From positions 57,655,569-57,719,568 of the forward strand of contig NC_079219.1 in NCBI RefSeq assembly GCF_029633865.1: a stretch of 64,000 nt of DNA, given 5' to 3'. A program made the position numbers and the translations under genes. This document shows positions 34,470-46,700 of this stretch, piece by piece. The DNA is from Lampris incognitus. Its lineage: Eukaryota; Chordata; Actinopteri; Lampriformes; Lampridae. The first letter of the stretch is position 1, and each line of letters begins with the position of its first letter. The notes beneath the pieces are model-generated. The model saw nothing but the letters and a program-made list of their open reading frames with translations, was not told the origin of the DNA and did not search any database.

Positions 34470-36400
34470 CACACAACACGTGTTACTGTTGTCATCCAGG
34501 CTCTCTCCGCGATAACGTACAGGCCGTGTTTACGCCATATAGGATAACAGCCTGGGGGGGGTGGGGGGGGGACGCCAACTCAACACCAAACTAGGCCGAA
34601 TCACGTCAGGGGGTTTGTTTTCGGTATCCCCGAGACGCGAGCGGGACTAAAAGCACAGCCTGCCCCCCCCCCCACCCAAAAAAAAAAGCAACCCCCTTCT
34701 CTCCTACCCGTCCTCCGCCGCCTCTCACGCTGGTGTCAGCGACGCCGAAATAATAAACGTGACCGCCCGCGGCGGAGAGAAGCGCGCACGGCAACAAGGC
34801 GGCGGGGCGGGGGGGGGGGCGGCGGGGGAGGGGGGGTATAATTAGCGCAAAAGCGGGACGCAAACGGACTCCCGTCTAAAGCAGCTGCGCTCGCTCGCTC
34901 GCCCCCCCCCCCCGGGAGGGGGGGAGGAGGGGGGGAGGCGGCGGACGGTGCCGGGCCTGCGCACACGTCAACGCGGAGGGACCCGCCGCCGATGTGACAT
35001 TTTGTTGCGACAAGGCTACGCAGAGGCTACTTACTCGGAGAGGAGCGCGTCCCGCGACCCACTGCGTCCGGGCAGCGGCTCAAGGTGTCGCCGCCGTCCC
35101 GCTCCGTCGCTGGCGCCGGCGGCGATCCGAAAGCTTGTGGCGCATTATTAGGTGTCGCTCGGGTTACGTAACCAAGGCCGCTACACCTCCGAAAAACCAG
35201 TTCCCCCCTCGCCGGGGCGCGTAGCCGTCCGTGCAACAACATTCGCGCGGGTGTTTTCATAATCATACAGTCGAGAGAGAGAGAGAGAGAGAGAGAGGGA
35301 GGAGGGGGGGGAGGAGGAGAGAGAGAGAGAGAGGGGCGAGAGAGAGAGGGAGAGCTCCGTGGGCGCGTCTCCGCAGCTAGGTGGCGAACTTGGGACCGTG
35401 CGGGCGGGCTGGGGTTGTTATTTATTTTGCCACTTTTCTCCGAAGGGGGGGGGGAGAAGAAAAAAGAAGAAGAAGAAGAAGAAAAAGAAGAAGAAGAAGA
35501 AAAAGAAGAAGAAGGAAAAAAAGACGAAGAAGAAGAAGAAGAAAAAAGAAGAAGAAAAAAAAGAAGGAGAAGAAGAAGAAAAAAAAAGTTACGTCGTTTG
35601 ACGCCGCTGCGAAACAGCGGGTCCGAGCCCGCGCTTCCTTTCTCGGGCGCCTCCGCGGGACGATCAGCTCAAGGCGGCCCCGGCGCCTCGCCGCGCCACC
35701 GGTCTCCCGGAGAGCCCGGCAAATGTGCGGGAATGTAACGGCGTGGCCATTTTCGTGCGCCCGGAGGAGGAGGAGGAGGGGGAGGAGGAGATAAAACCCT
35801 CGGCGTACGGCGCAGGGACCTCGTCGCGGTTCATAACAGCAGATCGGGGAGGGCTATTTAGACGCCTAATAAAATGGCGACGGCTACGCATAAGAAGTCG
35901 GATGGGTGTGAGGGGGGGAGGAGGAGGGGAGGGAGGGGGGGTTCAAAACTTCTGCCACCCGCTATAAAGCGTCTCAGCTGTCGGCTTGCGGAGAGAAAGG
36001 CGGACCGCTGTGAAGCCCGCCGAAGAAGTGTGGCGTTTTAAAAACGCGCGTAACGGCCAAATGAGATGCGTCGTGCCACATCATGCGATGCTGCCGCCGC
36101 CGCCGCTTTTTTTCTCATCACACCAGGCGGCGTTAATTTCAGGCATAACAGAAATCGACGTTACGCCAACAGGAGGAGGAGGAAAAAAATGTATTTAAAT
36201 TGGGTGAAACTTTGGAACTTGAAAACACAGGTCGCCTTCTTAATAATAATAATAATAAAAATAAGAAACAATTTTCCCGTCTCCGAAAACAAGCATCGAG
36301 TGTTTAATCTTCATTTAAAATCCGCCCCGCATACCTCCCGAAACGTGTACCTTAAGCGTCGTCGCACGTGAGACATTGCCGAACTCAAAACTACCTTCGC
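32000..36400. other. ash1l 5' intron/UTR and CpG-rich spacer to dap3
   Basis: No coding exon was identified. Base composition turns strongly CpG-rich at about 34,740-36,600, as expected for the ash1l 5' end facing dap3. The stretch contains a CT-rich block (32,540-32,645), CA repeats (33,850-33,875; 34,436-34,467), C-tracts (32,990; 33,238; 33,462) and a long polypurine tract (35,270-35,590). AAAATGGCGAC at 35,871 is a YY1-like motif. The non-coding first exon of ash1l was not placed. Confidence 0.4.
35274..35588 (+). repeat. Polypurine tract, (GA)n then (GAA)n
   Basis: Nearly pure purine blocks, with (GA)n at 35,274-35,345 and GAA/AAG-rich sequence at 35,455-35,588. The minus strand is a polypyrimidine run within the CpG-rich ash1l-dap3 spacer. 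Such mirror-like tracts can adopt triplex DNA. The Lys/Glu-rich frames across it are not genes. Confidence 0.85.
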
Positions 36401-36668
36401 GTCCCTTCTGACGCCTGCGCGCGCGACACGGCTCGCGCCGGGTTTGACGCGCGCGCGCGCGCGCGCCGCTGGCGAAAGGACGGCCCGGCGACGTCACTTC
36501 CGCCAGCGTCAAGCGCCAATGGCGGTGCCCGTGACGTTTCGCGCACCCCGGTAGCCCGGCCGATGTTGCGCGGCTCTGTCGACGGTCTCACGGCCTCCGT
36601 ATATCGACGACTTCGTCAGAAAACAACAAATTTTTTACCCAATAAATCTTGAACGAGCTGATCTCCGG
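36400..36668 (+). promoter_or_regulatory. dap3: dap3 promoter and non-coding first exon
   Basis: A CpG-rich stretch ending in a donor (CTCCGG|GTGAGT, after 36668) that precedes the ATG exon. It contains a (CG)n run around 36,450-36,467, a CRE-like CGACGTCAC joined to an ETS site ACTTCCG (36,496-36,502) and CCAATGGCGG, a CCAAT/YY1-like box (36,516-36,525). ETS, CRE and YY1 sites are typical of promoters of nuclear genes for mitochondrial proteins. The exact start site is not known. Confidence 0.5.
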
Positions 36669-36923
36669 GTGAGTGACGAAGCTGTTGCGAAATAGGCCCG
36701 CGGCGCTCAGCGTTAACGCCTGTTTGTGCTTTACGGTTAGCTAACGGCTAGCCTAGCCTAGCCTAGCCGTCGGCTAAGTGTTGACGCAAGGTTATCGCCC
36801 GGCGGAAACTGCAGTCTTGTGGCTGCTGCCGGCGGTCTGCGTCTGCGTCTTCGTTGATATTCTTGTTGTGCTGGTGAAATTAATAATAGCCTTGCGTTCA
36901 TTCGGTCGCCTCTTTTACAGATC

Positions 36924-39900
36924 ATGGCTCTGCACAGACTGGCCGTAAGGTTACGACGAACGGTGAGCTCACTGACAGCAGCAGCACACTTCAAACGCTT
37001 GCGAGCCTGGCCTACGTTAGCAGCGCCTGTTGAGCTAATCCAGTGACCCCCCACCCCACCCCACAGTCCACCTGCCTGAGATACTTACAGGTCTATGTGG
37101 GAGGTCAGGGATGAAAGTCGCCCCCAATTTTTAGGCTCTAGTTTGGTATGCTTCTAGCCAAGATCTTCCCATTTAGGTCTTTTGATTTCACAAATCCATT
37201 ATTATTATTATTATTACTAGGTGTGTGTGTGTGTTGGCTCTGTGATGGCCTGGCGGCCTGTCCAGGGTGTCTCCCCGCCTGCCGCCCAATGACTGCTGGG
37301 ATAGGCTCCAGCATCCCCGCCACCCTGAGAGCAGGGTGAAGCGGTTCGGATAATGGATGGATGGGCCTTAGCGAAGCCTTCTTTATGCATCGCCGTGTCT
37401 CATGTACACTGGAGGGGGGTCTGAGGAGTTTTCTCAAGGAAATGTTTTTGACCCAGACAAGTTTCCCCAATTTGGAAAACACAGTTGTATTAAGAGTGCT
37501 AGAGGTCGTCTCAGTCTGAGCGTTCGTAATTAGTATGTTATAATATTGTTGGCAGGTAACAAACGTGCGACCCCTTCATGTAAATGGGTATCAGCAGCAG
37601 CAGCAAGAGGCTTTGGCTGTCGAGTTGGAGTCAAGTCACGAGACCCTTCCAATCTTCAGAACACAGGAGAGTGATCCTGTAAGTGGCCATACTGTCAAGT
37701 GCACAGAAAGCTAATGTCAGGCTGGGTGAACACACTGCTGCCCTCTTACTCAAGATTATCTCCTCTACAGACCTGTTGCTGAGAAATGCAATTGTATATT
37801 TATGGAGTCCTAATTTTTCCTCGGTCTGTATGACATTGGCAGGTGATCTAAATGTATTTTCTTCCTAGGCACGTCATTTAGAAAAACATATTGGACAGTA
37901 TTACACCTTGCCCCCTGAACACATCCGCACCCTATTCCCACATGGCCTCCCCCGACGCTTCCAAACACAGGTAGGTGTTTTTGTGTGTGTGTGTGTGTGT
38001 GTACTACTTTTAGCTGCTCCCGTTAGGGGGCGCCACAGCGGATCATCCGTTTCCATCTCTTCCTGTCCTCTGCATCTTCCTCTGTCACATCAGCCACCTG
38101 CATGTCCTCTCTCACCACATCTATAAACCTCCTCTTTTCCTCTTCCCTGGCAGCTCCATATTCAGCATCCTTCTCCCAATATACCCAGCATCTCTCTTCC
38201 ACACATGTCCAAACCATCTAACGACTTAAGTTCTGACGACTTTCTGTTGAAGGTTATTCCTTTGGCAGTGCTTTACAGTAACATGTGTTGATGTAAAGGC
38301 AGCTCCTGATCAGCTGTTCAGCTTCTTCCCAGTGCCCCCCCCCCCACATGACAGTCAAAACTAGCTGTCCTAATGGGTTCATTTTAAGGCTAACTATGCT
38401 GAGGGTTCACTGAATGTTCATGGGCACACATATTAAATTTACAACCAGTTGGCATTCAACATTCAGCACATGTGTAAGAACAAATTTGAGTGATAAAGAA
38501 TAATTTATGAATCCGACTTGCATAAGACAATTAAATTTTCTCGTGCAAGTCAAGTTATAAGGAGGCATTCTTTCTGCGTACATATTTTTTTATATATCTT
38601 AGTTGGCAAGTGAAGAAATTAAGGGAATGATGTATATTGTTGTGTACAGACAGCAGCATATACTAGTTACATGAAGACAATGTTTTTATTTATGATTTCA
38701 GGTGAAAACATTTAATGAGGGCTGTGTGATGGTAAGGCAGCCTGCTCTGGAGGTCATCTCCTCCCTGAAGAAAGTTGACTACAGCAAGCCTGCCCCACGC
38801 TTTGTGCTCTGTATCCTTTAAAAACTCTCACTCTCTCTCTCACACACACACACACACATACAGAGCACACTTGTGGTGTTCCAATGAATAATCCTGTTGT
38901 TTACCTCAACTGGCTAATCAGATGGGGTGAAAGGTAGTGGAAAGACTATGGCCCTCTGTCACACAGCCCATTTCTGTTCCACACAAGGATGGCTGGTGCT
39001 GCACATACCTGATGGTGAGGCGCACACAAACATGCCAAGTGGCATTCTGTTTCCATCATCAATGTTAGTATAAGAAGACAGTATTGAAGAGGTCTGCAAT
39101 TAACTTCTTATATGCTTTTCTGCTCCTTCCATAGCTCATAAGTGGGTAAAGAACTGTAAAGAACTGCTGCAGTCCTCCTATAATGCCTCTCGTTTTGACC
39201 AGCCATTGCAGGCCTCTACTTGGTTACGCAACTTCAGAACCACCAATGAGCACTTCCTGTCAAAGGTAATGTGGCAGTATGGATATGGATGCTTACTGCT
39301 AGTGTGTCTTTGTGTCTGTGTTAACTCTACTGTTTCCCCAACAGATAAAGACGAGTCAACGCTACATCTGGACAAAGAGGGAGTCTACTGAGGAGGGAAA
39401 GCCATTACGGGAGCTTGTTGATCAAGTGAGTTCCCCATCCGACTTGGAGAAAGATTTTACAACACTAACATATGTCTCGCATCTGGATTGCGTCTGGATA
39501 TCATTTAGCTGGATTACATTTATATCCTGGTTCAGAATGAGTCTACTGTAAACACATTGATGCCGGATTTCTCTTTGCCTTGTCAAAACACAGATTGCCA
39601 CACACATCATCATCACTTGTAACATGTGTCTTTTAAAAAAAGATGATGTTAAACACCTTGAACTTCTTGTTCCTCATTCACAAGTGCCATTCATTCACAA
39701 GTCCATTTTGGAAAATACGATATTTACCTCTCTGCTTGCCACCTATCTGGTTTGCATGTGCCTCCAGCTTAGATCTGTGCACACAAGTCTATGTAGTTGC
39801 TATTTGTGCAATGGAGACAAATTCATAATTTGTTGTATTTGTTTATGTAGAAAAATGTGCCGGAGACCACTTTAGGAGGTAGTGATGGGACCTTCACATC

Positions 39901-41907
39901 ATACTGGGGACATTTGCACCTTAATCCTGTGCATTTTTTTGCTCCATGCCGTCGATATTAGTGCTCAGTATACAGAGGTTTATGTAGAGACGCCCACAGT
40001 GCAATGCACAGGATGCATCATTCCGGTGTACCACCTTAGGCTTTTGATTTTACAAGTTGCAATTATTATTTCTCTATCCCCATTGGGGACATGTTTTTCT
40101 CTCATCCTGTTTTGGTCTGTCCATTCCCATCAGCTTCAGCTGTAGCCAAAGGTTTCAGGACTCCTCGGAATCCAGTATTGTTGCCTGTGCTAAGTAGCAA
40201 TCAATAGTTATTGATTTTTACACAATAGTGGATCATCACAGTATTTCATAACAAATACTGTCAAAACGAGAAAGGGGCAGCAGATTTATGTGCAGCCTGT
40301 TAGCGTCATAAATATCTTGGTTATCACACTGTGTTGGTCCTTAGTAAACGATTTGCTCTCAAATGAAAAAAAAATCAAACAATTTAAAATTGTTAAAATG
40401 AGAACATTGGCTCTGCCTTATCAGATCGGTCTTGTCACACAATGATTTTCACTGTTGGGTTTCATAATTTGACAAATCCAATGTAAACGTCTGATCTGCT
40501 ATTTTGTATTACAGGATTCCAACAACGTTGGTTAGGTGAATAGTTTACATTTATATTTATATTCTAGATGTGTTGAGGACAACTAAAATGGAGCAGCAAA
40601 TAACTGCTGATGCCCCAGCTTCGTTCTAAACATATCTTTAATTCTTATTCTGTGAGTTTCAACATAAACAACTCTTCAGATATACTGCAATGGCTCACTG
40701 TTTTGTTTTTGTTTTTTGTTTTTTTGTTTGGCCATAGAGGAGGAACAGAAGTCAGACTAGTCATGCTTCCATTCTGAAATGGTTCCTTTTGTCACTGTTT
40801 TTAGGGCATATCTCGTGTGAAGAGCAGCAGTGACGTGGTCGGAGCAGTGATGAAGGAGCTGAGGCTGCGAAGTGGGCATCCTGAGGCGGGCTTCAGACTA
40901 GCAGTGGTTGTCGATGGTGTCAATGCCCTCTGGGGGAGGTCCACCATCAAGAAGGAGGACAGGAGCTTTGTAAGAGGACACCTTCCCACAGGAACCCCCC
41001 CCCCGATCCCCTTCCTCATTCAGTTTGGCATTTTAGATAGGTTCTCTCACATGTTTCTCTCCTCCCCCCTCAGGTGAACCCGGAAGAGTTGACGTTGGTG
41101 TATAATCTAAGGAAAATGATGAGGAATGATTGGGTGAGGAAATGGAAAATTGCATAGTGGGACTTAAAAAAAATTGGACATTATAATGTAAGAATAGTTC
41201 ACCACTTACTCTGATGTTTCCTTATCTTGTCTCAGTGCGGAGGGGCTATCGTCACTACTCTCGCTCAGACAGGCTCGCTATACTCTCCGAAGACTGCCTA
41301 CCTGCCTCAGGAGTTGCTAGGAAAGGTCAGGGGTCATTTATGCATGCTTTTTAAAACAAAATCTTTGACTCTTGGAAGAAGCTGCCCTAAAGTGCTGACT
41401 GCAGATTAACCTCTTTCTCCAAACCTCAGTCGTTAGTGAGGGAAAATTGAAAAGCTGACCTCAGGCTAGCATCGGTGGGCGATGGCGTCCTACTCTTCAG
41501 GGTTAATTGGCAAAAAATTGTTTTCCAGCCAGTCACTTGTTTGCAGTTAAACAGAGGTGAATTGCAGTATGTTAGCTTTCTGTCTGTGTGTTTGCTTATC
41601 AGGAGGGCTTTGACAACATGGATCCATTTATTCCGGTATCAGTCTCCAACTACAGTGAGAAGGAGTTTGAGAGCTGTTACCTCTACTATCAGGACCGCCA
41701 CTGGCTGCAACATCCACAAAGTAAGGGATGCTGTTGTCGTCCTTTCCTGTATAGAATGAAACTGAAATGATGCTGCTTTTTTCTAAATGTAAAGTTTTCT
41801 TTCTTTCTTTTTTAAAATCAGGTAAAACAGAAGACGGGAAGAAAGAACTCATCTTTCTGAGTGAAAGAAATCCGTCGATTTTGGAGAGGCTTTGCGCCTC
41901 CCTATGA
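36924..41907 (+). CDS. dap3: dap3, small mitoribosomal subunit protein mS29
   Basis: Twelve exons: 36924-36962, 37556-37678, 37869-37970, 38702-38810, 38922-39014, 39135-39265, 39345-39425, 40805-40969, 41074-41133, 41236-41325, 41603-41720 and 41822-41907. Phases agree throughout and give 398 residues, the length of human DAP3. The N-terminus [13 protein letters not shown] is a basic mitochondrial presequence. The P-loop [13 protein letters not shown] lies near residue 130; family blocks [55 protein letters not shown] and [11 protein letters not shown] follow. DAP3 is the GTP-binding mS29 protein of the mitochondrial 28S subunit, also linked to apoptosis. The gene looks intact, shares a CpG-rich spacer with ash1l and is followed by gba1. 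Confidence 0.96.
37213..37361 (+). repeat. SINE family B, copy 2 (3' fragment)
   Basis: Only the 3' part is present, from the GTGATGGCCTGGCGGCCTGT body to GATAATGGATGGATG. It lies in dap3 intron 1. Confidence 0.8.
38008..38220 (-). repeat. RTE-type LINE 3' fragment
   Basis: About 210 bp near-identical to the 3' end of the element at 45502-48085 (GCTGCTCCCGTTAGGG, then CGGATCATCCGTTTCC on plus). On minus it reads as the C-terminal tail of ORF2 ([16 protein letters not shown]). A 5'-truncated insertion in a dap3 intron. Confidence 0.85.
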
Positions 41908-42010
41908 AACCATCAAAACGCTCATGTGAATAAGACGAATGCAGTTCAATTTAGTGTCTCATAACAAACGCGTCCCTCTGTAAATTATCTTGCATGTGTG
42001 CACCTTTCAT

Positions 42011-42016
42011 AATAAA
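42011..42016 (+). promoter_or_regulatory. dap3 polyadenylation signal
   Basis: AATAAA 104 bases after the dap3 stop codon, followed by GTGTCGTCTGTTGG, a GU-rich downstream element. This gives a short 3' UTR. Confidence 0.75.
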
Positions 42017-42260
42017 ATGTTAAGCGAAGAAAGTGTCGTCTGTTGGACTGCTGACATATCAGCTATTGGCCATTCACAGCTTTAACTCTGAAGAGGGTTC
42101 CGTCGTTTCCATGTAATTACCCAACACTTAACGAGCAGATTAGAGTCAGATGGATGCAGCACGTATGTTTGCTTTTACAAGGAGTGTGACTTGGTGAGCT
42201 GTGTCGGTGGCCTAAGTACTGTGCATTTTGGCTAAAAGTGACCGTAAAGGAAACTGAAAT

Positions 42261-43227
42261 GGGTAACACGTTAGTATGGGGAACATAAAAAAACGTAATT
42301 ACTAGTGCATTAGTAATGATCAAGATGTCACTTTAGTATGGGGAACGTATTCTAAGTAACAAAAACTTAATTACTAGTGAATTAGTAATGATCAAGATGT
42401 CACTTTAGTATGGGGAACGTATTCTAAGTAACAAAAACTTAATTACTAGTGAATTAGTAATGATCAAGATGTCACTTTAGTATGGGGAACGTATTCTAAG
42501 TAACAAAAACTTAATTACTAGTGCATTAGTAATGATCAAGATGTCACTTTAGTATGGGGAACGTATTCTAAGTAACAAAAACTTAATTACTAGTGAATTA
42601 GTAATGATCAAGATGTCACTTTAGTATGGGGAACGTATTCTAAGTAACAAAAACCTAATTACTAGTGCATTAGTAATGATCAAGATGTCACTTTAGTATG
42701 GGGAACGTATTCTAAGTAACAAAAACTTAATTACTAGTGAATTAGTAATGATCAAGATGTCACTTTAGTATGGGGAACGTATTCTAAGTAACAAAAACCT
42801 AATTACTAGTGAATTAGTAATGATCAAGATGTCACTTTAGTATGGGGAACATATTCTAAGTAACAAAACCTTAATTTAGAGTAATTTCACACTATGAACA
42901 CTTGTAGTTTTGTGTGTTGTTATGTAAGAACAGCATATTCATTAAGTGTTAGTAAGGGAGAATAACTCTTCTTGTGGTACTACCACCTTATAAAGGCCAT
43001 ACTAAGCAAAGCATATTGAGATGGTACTACTAATAAGCCATACTTCTGAGGTTATAGAGGGACAACTCATAGTTAATGGCTTACTGGTTGCATAATAAGG
43101 CCATGCAGAATAAGGCATTAATGAGTACGTAATGATGACCAATGCAGAGCCGACATGTTGCTAATTTGCATGCTAATAAGCACCTAATTAATGGTGACTA
43201 CGTCCCCCCCATACTAGAGTGTCGCCC
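42261..43227. mobile_element. TIR element carrying a 72-bp tandem array
   Basis: The left end GGGTAACACGTTAGTATGGGG is matched inverted at the right by CCCCATACTAGAGTGTCGCCC with a few differences. The left two thirds (42,290-42,870) is about eight copies of a 72-bp unit containing TTAGTATGGGGAACGTATTC, so the terminal sequence itself has been amplified; the right part is AT-rich and unique. No transposase frame. It lies between dap3 and gba1. Confidence 0.6.
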
Positions 43228-43369
43228 TGAAAGCAAATAAAGAGGACTGTGCCACCGCCCTACATATGCGCAAAACCCGCACCGGTTCGCCCCGTTCACG
43301 GTTGACAAAATTGGGTGGAGAGAGAAAACAAGGACAACGACGCGCGTGCGTCACCGCGCCGCCCGGGGG

Positions 43370-43406
43370 GTCACGTGACGTCGCGTGACCGCTCACGTCA
43401 CGTGAC
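43370..43406. promoter_or_regulatory. Cluster of CLEAR (TFEB/TFE3) motifs upstream of gba1
   Basis: The perfect 10-bp palindrome GTCACGTGAC occurs at 43370-43379 and at 43397-43406. A one-mismatch version (GTCGCGTGAC) lies between them at 43380-43389. GTCACGTGAC is the consensus CLEAR element of lysosomal genes, bound by TFEB and relatives; human GBA1 is a known member of that network. The cluster sits about 390 bp upstream of the gba1 start codon in CpG-rich DNA. Confidence 0.8.
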
Positions 43407-43794
43407 CCCCGGCTCGCTTCCCCTCTGTAGAGCCGAACTCCGGGATCCGTGCGGAACCCGTGTGTGACGTCACAGGCCGGGATAAACTACCGGCGGTGTG
43501 TCCCCCCCCCCCCCCGGGAATTGCCGGCGAACCCCAGGAGGTGGGGGAGATTAGGAGGTGGGGGAGATTAGCGCGCGCTGCCTCGCGCGCCGAGTGAACT
43601 TGACCTCACGGCTGAGTCGGATGTGGCGTCGTCAGCGAAATGACCGGCGCCGCCGGGCCTCTCCGCCGGGCCGCCGGGCCTCTCCGCCGGGCCGTCGCGC
43701 CGGAGGGCTCCGTCTCGGGCTAGCTACGCGATCCGGCGTCGGCGCAGGGTCGGAGAGCTCCGCTGGAAAGGGGTTTTCCCTCGTCGTGGGTAAA

Positions 43795-46700
43795 ATGACG
43801 TTCTCGTCGCCCTGGGCAACTGTGCTGACCTTTGCTCTCCTGACGGTACGCGTGGCCCCCTGCGCAGGTAAGGTCCAGCTGCACCCCCCCACGTTCCCCC
43901 CCCCCTCTGCATCACGGCCATGCTTCCTGCAGCTGTTCATGATCCGAATAAAATGCACCTGCCAGACCCGGTCTGTGGCTCACCCCGTCTTGATTTTAAT
44001 GCCAACTCTCCCCAGGAAGGCAGAAGTGTGTGTCTCGGGATTACGGCCATGGCTCGGTGGTGTGCGAGTGTAATTCAACGTACTGCGACAGCATGGGGCC
44101 GGTCACGCTGCCTCCGCTGGGCCAGTTTTCCTCTTACGTGAGCAGCAAGGCCGGCAGCAGGGCGGAGGAAGGCCACGGTCAGGTCCAAAAGAACCGCACG
44201 GGGGCAGGTGAGTTGCCCGGGACGTGGCCTCGAGATGGGGGTGGTATTGCATGAGGGCCAGAAGAGCTCCGATCAAGAGTGGCCTTTAGGACAGTGTTTC
44301 TCAACCGGGGGTCCGCGGACCCCTAGTGGTCCGTGGTGTCATTGCAAGGGGTCCGTGAAAATAAAATATAGTTTAAAAAGAAGATCCTGTGACATTTATA
44401 GAAATAGGATTATTTTTCTCAAATGTGACTGAGACCTTTATCTGCCTAAACTATAAAGGGTAACAGGACTTTTTTCTCTAATTACATCTGTTTCACAAGT
44501 GTCATTTATTGTATTTTAATCAGAGATCTCGCTCCCGTTTGCATTGTTAAAAGTTACTGCATAAAAATTCTGTCGTTACATATATCTGAAAGTTACTGAA
44601 TACATATTCTGTTTTGTTACATATATCTGAAAGTTACTGAATACATATTCTGTTTTGTTACATATATCTGAAAGTTACTGAATACATATTCTGTTTTGTT
44701 ACATATATCTGAAAGTTACTGAATACATATTCTGTTTTGTTACATATATCTGAAAGTTACTGAGTACATATTCTGTTTTGTTACATATATCTGAAAGTTA
44801 CTGCATAAGAATTCTGTTTTGTTAACTATATCTAAGTTACAACTGAAAGCTCTTATTTTTGCCCCAAAGAGTGAATAAATGCTATAATGCAACTTAAAAT
44901 GCAGTTTCTACTGTTTCTATCAAATTGCAACCCCCCTCCCCCAAGATCAGGTGGAGGGGTCCTCAGGGTAGATCAAAAATACACAGGGGGGTCCAGGACC
45001 CCAAAAAGGTTGAGAACCACTGCTTTAGGAGACACTCGCCTCCTTTGAAGTGGCTGTCGTCTCTTGTCCTTTCGCTCTCATTTCAGCCTCCCGTCTCTCT
45101 TCGTATGTCTGTCTCACTCCCAGACCTCAGGTTGACCATTGTCCCCTATCAGAAGTACCAGAGGATTAGAGGTTTTGGAGGAGCCATGACGGATGCTGCT
45201 GCTATAAACATACTTTCCCTATCCCCTGACACCCAGGACCAGCTGCTGCGACAGTACTTTTCTTCCGAAGGTGTGTGTGTAACAGATTAACTGACGTACT
45301 TTCATTTGAAAAGTAATTTGGGCGATATTATTTTTAATGTCTTTTCAGTGGTATCGTATCAGGTTGACATTCTGCTCTTGTCATATCATGATATACTATT
45401 GTCTAAAATTATGATAATGAGAATCTGTTACCTAAAATTTCTCACGAAATTAGTTCTAAAATATTATTTGAAAACCAGTTTTGATTTGGTATTATACTAC
45501 TACTTCTTCTTTCGGCTGCTCCCGTTAGGGGTCGCCGCAGTGGATCATCCGTTTCCATCTCTTGCTGTCCTCTGCATCTTCCTCTGTCACACCAGCCACC
45601 TGCATGTCCTCCCTCACCACGTCCATAAACCTCCTCTTCTCCTCTTCCCTGGCAGCTCCATATTCAGCATCCTTCTCCCAGTATACCCAGCATCTCTCCT
45701 CCACACATGTCCAAACCATCTCAATCTTGTCTCTCTTGCTTTGTCTCTAAACCGTCCAACCTGAGCTGTCCCTCTAATATACTTGTTCCTAATCCTGTCC
45801 TTCTTCATCACTCCCAGTGAAAATCTTATCATCTTCATCTCTGCCACCTCCAGCTCCGCCTCCTGTCTTTTCATCAGTGCCACTGTCTCCAAACCATACA
45901 ACATAGCTGGTCTCACAACCATCTTGTAAACCTTCCCTTTAACTCTTGCTGGTACCCTTCTGTCACAAATCACTCCTGACGCTCTCCTCCACCCACTCCA
46001 CCCTGCCTGCACTCTCTTCTTCGCCTCTCTTCTTCACTCCCCGTTACTTTGTACAGTTGACCCCAAGTATTACTCATCCACTTTTGTCAACTCTACTCCT
46101 TTCATCCTCACCATTCTGCTGACCTCCCTCTCATTCATGCATATATATTCCATCTTGCTTCTACTGACTTTCATTCCTCTTCTCTCTAGTGCATACCTCC
46201 ACCTCTCCAGGCTCTCCTCAACCTGCACCCTACTCTCACTACAGATCACAATGACATCTGTGAACATCATAGTCCACGGAGACTCCTGCCTGATCTCATC
46301 CGTCAATCTGTCCATCACCATTGCAAACAAGAAAGGGCTCGTAGCTGATGCTGGACCAACCGCCTTTCGTCCTCATCATAGCTGCCCTCAGTTCCTCCTT
46401 GCTAATCCACTTCACTTCCTGATTCACTATCCCCACATCATCCAACCTTCTCTCTGTCTCTGTCTCTCCCTCTCTCTCATTTTCTTCATTCATTAGCCCC
46501 TCAAAGTACTCCTTCCACCTTCTCAACACACTCTCCTTGCTTGTCAGCACATTTCCATCTCTATCCGTCATCATCACCCTAACCTGCTGCACGTCCTTCC
46601 CAGCTCGGTCCCTCTTTCTAGTCAATCAGTACAAGTCCTTTTCTCCTTCCTTAGTGTCTAACCTCTCATACAACTCACCATACGCCTTTTCCTTTGCCTT

